From an uncultured Myxococcales bacterium (GTDB lineage Bacteria > Myxococcota_A > UBA9042): a stretch of DNA of 39,019 nucleotides. The notes beneath the pieces are model-generated. The model ran no database searches. It was given only the letters and a program-made list of their open reading frames with translations, and had not been told where the DNA came from. The translations under genes and the position numbers were made by a program. Positions 34,458 to 39,019 of this stretch are shown here, one piece after another; position 1 is the first letter of the stretch, and each line of letters begins with the position of its first letter. Location of the stretch: contig CALENB010000226.1 in the NCBI GenBank assembly GCA_937910235.1, positions 1-39,019 on the forward strand, read 5' to 3'.

Positions 34458-34766
34458 CTACGACCGCCGTCCGGCAAGGACCGCTGCGCCAATGTGCAAG
34501 GTCAGCGCACACAAGGCCGCGTAGACCAACTGCGGCAAGATCGTGAGCGGCGCCGTCAGGCCCGCCAGCGCCTCCGTGAGCACCAGCGGCGCCGGGTAGC
34601 CGCTCTGATTGGCGACGATCAACTCGACGACCGCCGCCATCCAAAAAAACGCCGTCCCCACGAGCACGCCAAATCCGGACACCAGATCGCCCCGCAGCAC
34701 CTGTCCCGCTCCGGGGAGCAGCAGGCCAGCGATCAGGGGGCGGCGATCAGGTGCAGTAGCGTTCAT
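34458..34766 (-). CDS. Small three-helix membrane protein, unknown
   Basis: A 102-aa protein with three probable membrane helices (about 10-25, 30-50 and 68-97). LLLPGAGQVLRGD near the N-terminus resembles the 'PGxGQ' turn of small inner-membrane proteins of the TM2 or DUF5683-like kind, but I cannot assign a family. A TAGGG precedes the ATG at 34766. It lies divergently from the MFS transporter across 159 bp and 69 bp upstream of the cupin gene on the same strand. Confidence 0.65.
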   Translation of the reverse strand: MNATAPDRRPLIAGLLLPGAGQVLRGDLVSGFGVLVGTAFFWMAAVVELIVANQSGYPAPLVLTEALAGLTAPLTILPQLVYAALCALTLHIGAAVLAGRRS

Positions 34767-34864
34767 GGCCCTACGCTGCCACGGTCTCGGCGGCCTGAGA
34801 ACCCCATCGCGCAGCCTTTCCCGGCGCTTTTGGCCCCGATCACCGGGCTAGCCGGCGCGTGCCC

Positions 34865-34894
34865 TTGTCAGAAGCGGCGACGACGCGCTATGCG
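34865..34894 (+). promoter_or_regulatory. Predicted promoter of the MFS transporter gene
   Basis: TTGTCA (34865-34870), an 18-bp spacer and TATGCG (34889-34894) match sigma-70 hexamers at eight of twelve positions. Transcription would start near 34901 and leave a leader of about 25 nt with GGAG 7 nt before the ATG at 34926. Confidence 0.4.
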
Positions 34895-34925
34895 ATCGAC
34901 TCTCATCACCCTGGAGATACGCGCC

Positions 34926-36734
34926 ATGACTTTCACCGCGCACAGCCCCGCGTTTCGCACACGTCGATTCCTCAACTGGTTTCCGATGGGGCTGACGTAC
35001 GCGTTCCTCTACATGGGCCGCTACAATCTGACGGTGGCGAAGACCTCGCTCGGCGACCTGATGACGAAGGAGGACTTTGGCATCATCTTCGCCGCCGGCA
35101 CCTTCTGCTACGCTTTTGCGTTCCTGCTCAACGGCCCGCTCGTAGACCGGCTCGGCGGGCGGCTCGGCATCTTGCTGGCGTCGGCGGGCGCTGCGGTGGC
35201 CAACCTCGCGATGGCCTTCTACCTGCATGACCTGCTCATCGATCCCACGACGGGCAAGGACACGATGGTGCTGACCTTCAGCATCCTGTACGCCGTCAAC
35301 ATGTACTTTCAGTCCTTTGGCGCGGTCTCCATCGTCAAGGTCAACTCAAACTGGTTCCACGTCAGCGAACGCGGCGGGTTCTCCGGCATTTTCGGCACGA
35401 TGATCTCATCGGGCATCTTCTTGGCCTTCACCGTCAACGGCTGGCTGCTCCACCTCGCGACCGACAATATCGGGCCGAAAAGCCAGTGGGTGGTCTTCGC
35501 CGCGCCGGCGGTGCTGCTCGGCATCATGTTCTTTGTCGAGTTCGCGCTGCTGCGCAATCAGCCCACAGATGCGGGCCACAAGCGCTTCGACACCGGCGAC
35601 GCGTCGAGCGGCGACACCTCCGATGAGCCGGTGCCCACCCTCGTGCTGTTCAAGCGCATCCTGACCCACCCGGTGATTCTGACCATCGCCCTGATCGAGT
35701 TCTGCACCGGCGTGCTGCGCAACGGCGTCATGCATTGGTTCCCGATCTACGCGAAAGAGGTCTGGGTGCTGCCGAACCATCACGCCCTGGTCTACGGCCA
35801 GTGGACGCACATGTGGCTGATCGGGGTGATGTTTGCCGTCGCCGCGGTCTCCGGCTTCTTGGCCTCGAAGGCCACCGGAAAACGTCGCGCCTTCCTGGCC
35901 GCGTTGGCCGTGCTCGCCTTCCTTGCGCCCTTTGTGCAAGGCGGCTGGGGCGGCATCCTGTTTGTGGCAGGGGTGGTCGGCGGCAACGTCGCGGGCTGGG
36001 TGTCCGACTTGGTCTTTCAGTCCCGGCGTGGACCCGCGGCAGGTGGCCTGTACGCCATGCTCGCGCTGTGCACCGTCATCATGATGTTCACGCTCGCAGT
36101 ACCGGGCAACGTCGTCGGTGACGCTCCGGCTGGAACGGGGCTGCTGGCCGGTGACGAGGTGCGTGAGCTCGGCGGCCGCAAGGTCGAGGGCTGGGCGGAC
36201 GCCTCTGCCGCGGTCAAGTGCTGGCCGGCGCGCTGCATCGACTCGAAGTGGGACGCCAAACGCTGCATCTGCACCACGAAATCAGGGGTTGAGGGCACCT
36301 CGGCCGCCTCGGAAGGGTTCATCCCCGCCTTGGTGCTGCGCGCGGGGAAGATGCTGCGTGTGAAGATCGCCGATCCGATGATGACGCAGCGCGCCGGCGA
36401 CAAGCGAAAACTCAAGGTGCGACCGGTGTTGCCGATGTCGCCCTTCTTTCTCGGCACGGTGGTGTTCCTGATGAGCCTCTGTGTCATCGGCACCCACGGC
36501 CTGCTCTCCGGCACCGCCACGATGGATTTCGGCGGTCGCAAGGGCGCGGGCACGGCGGTCGGCGTGATCGACGGCTTCGTCTACCTCGGCACAGGCGTGC
36601 AGTCGCTCAGCCTGGGCTATCTGACCTCACAATCTTGGAGCTACTGGCCGATGTTCCTGCTGCCCTTCGCGGTGATCGGGTTCTTGCTCTGCCTCCGCAT
36701 CTGGAACGCCAAACCCGGCGGCGGTGGTCACTGA
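34926..36734 (+). CDS. MFS (OPA/GlpT-like) transporter with PDZ-like insert
   Basis: A 602-aa inner-membrane carrier. LYMGRYNLTVAK (28-39) and the loop motif GPLVDRLGGRLG (70-81) fit the organophosphate:Pi antiporter branch (GlpT, UhpT). About 12 helices are split: ten before residue 392 and the last ones from 505. Residues 392-500 are an extra domain with PAGTGLLAGDEVRELGG and LRAGKMLRVKI, the pattern of a PDZ domain, and inside it four cysteines (432, 437, 447, 449). It would face the periplasm or sit in the loop before the last two helices. Ordinary members are about 450 aa. The start is the ATG at 34926, with GGAG 7 nt upstream; the frame is open for another 260 codons but that part is antisense to other genes. 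Substrate unknown. Confidence 0.85.
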   Translation: MTFTAHSPAFRTRRFLNWFPMGLTYAFLYMGRYNLTVAKTSLGDLMTKEDFGIIFAAGTFCYAFAFLLNGPLVDRLGGRLGILLASAGAAVANLAMAFYLHDLLIDPTTGKDTMVLTFSILYAVNMYFQSFGAVSIVKVNSNWFHVSERGGFSGIFGTMISSGIFLAFTVNGWLLHLATDNIGPKSQWVVFAAPAVLLGIMFFVEFALLRNQPTDAGHKRFDTGDASSGDTSDEPVPTLVLFKRILTHPVILTIALIEFCTGVLRNGVMHWFPIYAKEVWVLPNHHALVYGQWTHMWLIGVMFAVAAVSGFLASKATGKRRAFLAALAVLAFLAPFVQGGWGGILFVAGVVGGNVAGWVSDLVFQSRRGPAAGGLYAMLALCTVIMMFTLAVPGNVVGDAPAGTGLLAGDEVRELGGRKVEGWADASAAVKCWPARCIDSKWDAKRCICTTKSGVEGTSAASEGFIPALVLRAGKMLRVKIADPMMTQRAGDKRKLKVRPVLPMSPFFLGTVVFLMSLCVIGTHGLLSGTATMDFGGRKGAGTAVGVIDGFVYLGTGVQSLSLGYLTSQSWSYWPMFLLPFAVIGFLLCLRIWNAKPGGGGH

Positions 36735-36754
36735 AAGCCTGGATTCTCGCCTGA

Positions 36755-37330
36755 TCAGCGACCGACGCGCAGCGACTTCACCGTCGCCGCGAGCGCCTCG
36801 CCGTGGCTCTTGCGCAGGGCGATCGGGGCGTACAGCGACGCGACGTACAGCCCATCCTCGACCTCAACGACCACCTGATAGAGCACCTGCCGATTGGCGC
36901 CGACAAGATCGATGGCCTCGATGTAGTGGCCCACCAAGTCGCCGAGCTCCACCGGCTCGTTCGCCGTGATCCCGGCCTGACCGCTGCGTTGCACCAGCGC
37001 GATCTTCTCCTTGAACCAGCGCTCCGCCCCCTGCTCCGGCGTGCGTGTGCGCCGCACGTTCAGCAAAAACACGAGGCCGCCGTGCTGCTTGAGCGTCCAC
37101 ACCCGATCGGCGGCCCGCTCAAAGCTGGTCGGCACCTCGAGCGTCGCGCCGGTACCGCGAACGTCCTGACGGGCGCGCTTGTCCAGCTTGATCTTGTCGG
37201 GATCGAGCTGGCGCACGGTCTGCGTCAACCCGCCACAAGCCACCGCGGCGCAGGCGACCAGCGTCAGCAGCGCGCAGAGTGATGCGGCGCGCAGGGCGGC
37301 GCGGCGACGAGGTTGGATGGGCAAAGGCAT
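36755..37330 (-). CDS. Lipoprotein with PsbP/DcrB-like domain
   Basis: A 191-aa protein whose first 32 residues are a basic stretch and a hydrophobic core followed by LVAC (cysteine 27) and AVAC (cysteine 32), so a lipid anchor is likely. The mature part, from about 60, alternates strands and one helix (for example TPEQGAERWFKEKIALVQ) and resembles the PsbP/DcrB-type fold, which is an inference from pattern. Convergent with the MFS transporter, 20 bp apart, and 60 bp after the CysN-like gene on the same strand. The ATG at 37330 has AGGAG about 12 nt upstream, slightly far. Confidence 0.7.
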   Translation of the reverse strand: MPLPIQPRRRAALRAASLCALLTLVACAAVACGGLTQTVRQLDPDKIKLDKRARQDVRGTGATLEVPTSFERAADRVWTLKQHGGLVFLLNVRRTRTPEQGAERWFKEKIALVQRSGQAGITANEPVELGDLVGHYIEAIDLVGANRQVLYQVVVEVEDGLYVASLYAPIALRKSHGEALAATVKSLRVGR

Positions 37331-37390
37331 GCGCGTGGGGTGCTCCTGACGTTGAAACGCCCGCAGCCGCGCCGCCTATTCCGGGCGACC

Positions 37391-39019
37391 CTAGCGGACC
37401 AGTGTGCTGACGCGCGCGCTGAGTTCGTCGAGCGTCTGCGTGCGGTCGGACGCGCCGAAGACCTGCATGTCGGCGTCGACCAGTCTGGCGTTTCGATCTG
37501 GGCTGAGCAAGACCGTGAGCTGCGGCGCGGCGAAAGAACCCCGCAAAAAGGCGTGATCCGCGAGCCCGAGCACGTTGGTTGTGACGACGACGACCAGCCC
37601 GGCGCTGAGCAGCGGCGTCAAGGTGCGTTGCAGCTGCTCGGCGAGCTGCGCCCGCGCGGTGTCGATGCTGGTGTCGCGCGGCGCCTCAGCGAGCACGTTG
37701 GCGCTGTCGAGCAGCACGGCGTGCATGCCGTCGGCGACGAGACGCTCGGTGACCTGGACGGCAAGATCGGCCTTGCCTTGGTCGCGATCCCCCGCGATGA
37801 CGATGAGCCCCGAGCGATGCCCCCGCAGCTGTTGCCAGCGGTCGACCCCGGCGGGCTGCGCTTTCCATTGAAAATCAGGGAGGAAATCGACGGCGCGGCG
37901 ACCCTCTCGCGGCACCGCAATCAGGGTCAGAAGCTGGCCGCCGCCCCACAGATCGTAGCCGTCGAGCAGCACGAAGCGCCGGGTCTGCGGACAACCACCC
38001 TCGATGTCAGCGGCGATCGGATGCGTCAACAGGAGCTGCACCTCCGCGATCTCGTTGCGCTCCACGGAGGTGCGATCATAGAGCGTCGTCAGCGTCGCGG
38101 CGTCAGTCGACGACGGAATCGAAACGACCTCGCACTCCAGCTCTGCGGTGCCTAGGCGCAGCCCGTACATCGCGCCGACACGCAGCGGTCGCTGACCGAG
38201 CCAGAAGATGCGGCCGGTCAGCAGCTGGCCTGTGATCGGCGTCGCCTCTGGGTGGTGCATGACCTCGCCGCGCGGGATGAACAGCTCGTCTTCCAGCACG
38301 ATCGTCGTGCTCTCGCCTGCCATCGCCGAGATCGGATCGGGCGCCGAGAACTGCCGCAGGGCCTTGATCCGCGAGCGCTTGCCGCTCGGGCTGAACACGA
38401 CATCATCGCCAACACGCAGCCGACCGCTCTCGATGCGACCCACCACCATCCGCTCGTCATTGCCGTGCCGATTGAACTTGTAGATGTCCTGCACCGGCAT
38501 GCGCAGCGGCCCTCTGTCCAAGCTCGGCGAGCGATTCAGGCTCTCCAGCGCCTCCAGCAGCGTCGGTCCCTGCCACCAGTCCAGCTTTTCGGACCGAAAC
38601 ACAACGTTTTCGCCGCCACGCGCGCTCACCGGCACCCAGTGTGTCGGGGTGATGCCGCACTCTTTGAGAAACGCGCCGTAGCTCTCGACCAGCTCCTCGA
38701 AGCGACCCTGATCAAAATCGATCAGGTCGAGCTTGTTGATCACCACCACCATCTGCTTGACGCCCAGCAAACTGAGCAACTTGCCGTGCCGCCGCGAGTT
38801 CTCCTTGATGCCTTCGTGCGCGTCGAGGAGCAGCAACGCCGCCTCGGTGCGGGCCGCGCCGGAGACCATGTTGCGCAGAAACTCCACGTGCCCAGGCGCG
38901 TCGACCAGGATGTAGTCGCGTTGGTCGGTCTTGAAGAACGAGCGCGCGCTGTCGATGGTGATGCCTTGCTCGCGCTCCGCCTCCAGCGCGTCGAGCAGAA
39001 AGGCGAACTCAAACGCCCT
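37391..39019 (-). CDS. cysN: CysN-type GTPase with degenerate APS kinase domain, 5' partial
   Basis: The visible 542 aa are the C-terminal part of a sulfate adenylyltransferase large subunit; the start with the G1 loop lies beyond the window. Motifs seen: GITID (19-23), DAPGH (40-44), NKLD (95-98) and SAR (132-134) of the GTPase; MPVQDIYKFN opens the elongation-factor-like second domain. The enzyme, with CysD, would form adenosine 5'-phosphosulfate from sulfate and ATP. Residues 399-542 resemble the APS kinase of CysNC fusions, but the P-loop reads AGDRDQGKA instead of a GxxxxGK(S/T), and the usual DGD motif reads LLDSAN. The kinase activity is therefore probably lost. The frame was followed to the edge by reading the codons before the apparent GTG at 38887. 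Confidence 0.87.
   Translation of the reverse strand, partial: RAFEFAFLLDALEAEREQGITIDSARSFFKTDQRDYILVDAPGHVEFLRNMVSGAARTEAALLLLDAHEGIKENSRRHGKLLSLLGVKQMVVVINKLDLIDFDQGRFEELVESYGAFLKECGITPTHWVPVSARGGENVVFRSEKLDWWQGPTLLEALESLNRSPSLDRGPLRMPVQDIYKFNRHGNDERMVVGRIESGRLRVGDDVVFSPSGKRSRIKALRQFSAPDPISAMAGESTTIVLEDELFIPRGEVMHHPEATPITGQLLTGRIFWLGQRPLRVGAMYGLRLGTAELECEVVSIPSSTDAATLTTLYDRTSVERNEIAEVQLLLTHPIAADIEGGCPQTRRFVLLDGYDLWGGGQLLTLIAVPREGRRAVDFLPDFQWKAQPAGVDRWQQLRGHRSGLIVIAGDRDQGKADLAVQVTERLVADGMHAVLLDSANVLAEAPRDTSIDTARAQLAEQLQRTLTPLLSAGLVVVVTTNVLGLADHAFLRGSFAAPQLTVLLSPDRNARLVDADMQVFGASDRTQTLDELSARVSTLVR

Noticed and set aside
34146-34925. In-frame extension of 260 codons upstream of the MFS gene
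   Set aside because: It is antisense to the cupin and small membrane protein genes, has no ribosome site at its start, and the carrier's conserved sequence begins at 34926.
1-39019. CRISPR arrays, tRNA/rRNA genes, insertion sequences, phage or defence genes
   Set aside because: I looked for direct repeats with spacers, cloverleaf-type sequences, transposase motifs and typical defence domains and found none; tandem repeats seen are too short or coding.

Overview
The window is 39 kb of high-GC bacterial DNA packed with protein genes and with no rRNA, tRNA, CRISPR array or recognisable transposase. The mix of families suggests a Myxococcota/Bradymonadota-type ('deltaproteobacterial') genome: a GldA/F/G-like ABC operon with a DUF4340 protein, a TonB-family protein of a kind common in those phyla, a small-subunit-first isopropylmalate dehydratase fusion, a giant TPR protein, and many proline- or alanine-rich secreted proteins. 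This placement is inference from gene content; there is no marker gene in view.

Layout. Positions 1-313 are an unassigned edge that opens with an 11-bp tandem repeat. From 314 to 6944 (minus strand) lies a four-gene ABC-type operon: ATPase, ABC-2 permease, GldG-like protein and DUF4340 protein. It is preceded by a good sigma-70-type promoter and four copies of a 12-bp repeat. Two plus-strand genes at 7128-8266 encode a secreted protein and a small Cys-rich protein with overlapping ATGA. An unrecognised 396-aa protein (8341-9531, minus) has a near-consensus promoter and a leader of about 180 nt. Next on the minus strand come a membrane-bound HExxH protease, a TonB-family protein, prs (ribose-phosphate pyrophosphokinase) and argG. 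Past argG, a plus-strand YggX-like gene with two CxxC motifs converges on the next block.

From 15323 to 34388 every gene is on the minus strand. In transcription order they are: cupin protein, giant 3336-residue TPR protein, argC, argB (ATGA overlap with argC), a small outer-membrane-type protein, leuB-like dehydrogenase, a LeuD-LeuC fusion, a secreted TPR protein and guanine deaminase. Arginine genes (argB, argC, argG) and leucine-type genes (dehydratase and dehydrogenase) therefore sit close together, and prs and guaD add nucleotide metabolism. The 10-kb TPR gene takes up about a quarter of the window.

The last part holds a small three-helix membrane protein (minus), an OPA-type MFS transporter (plus) interrupted by a PDZ-like, Cys-containing extra domain, a lipoprotein (minus), and a CysN-type GTPase (minus) that runs off the window edge and ends in a degenerate APS-kinase-like domain.

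The least ordinary items are the PDZ-like insert in the MFS carrier, the giant TPR protein upstream of argCB, the decayed kinase domain of CysN, the reversed leuDC fusion, the repeat cluster upstream of the ABC operon, and an 11-nt motif found on both sides of argG. No complete new defence or mobile system is visible.
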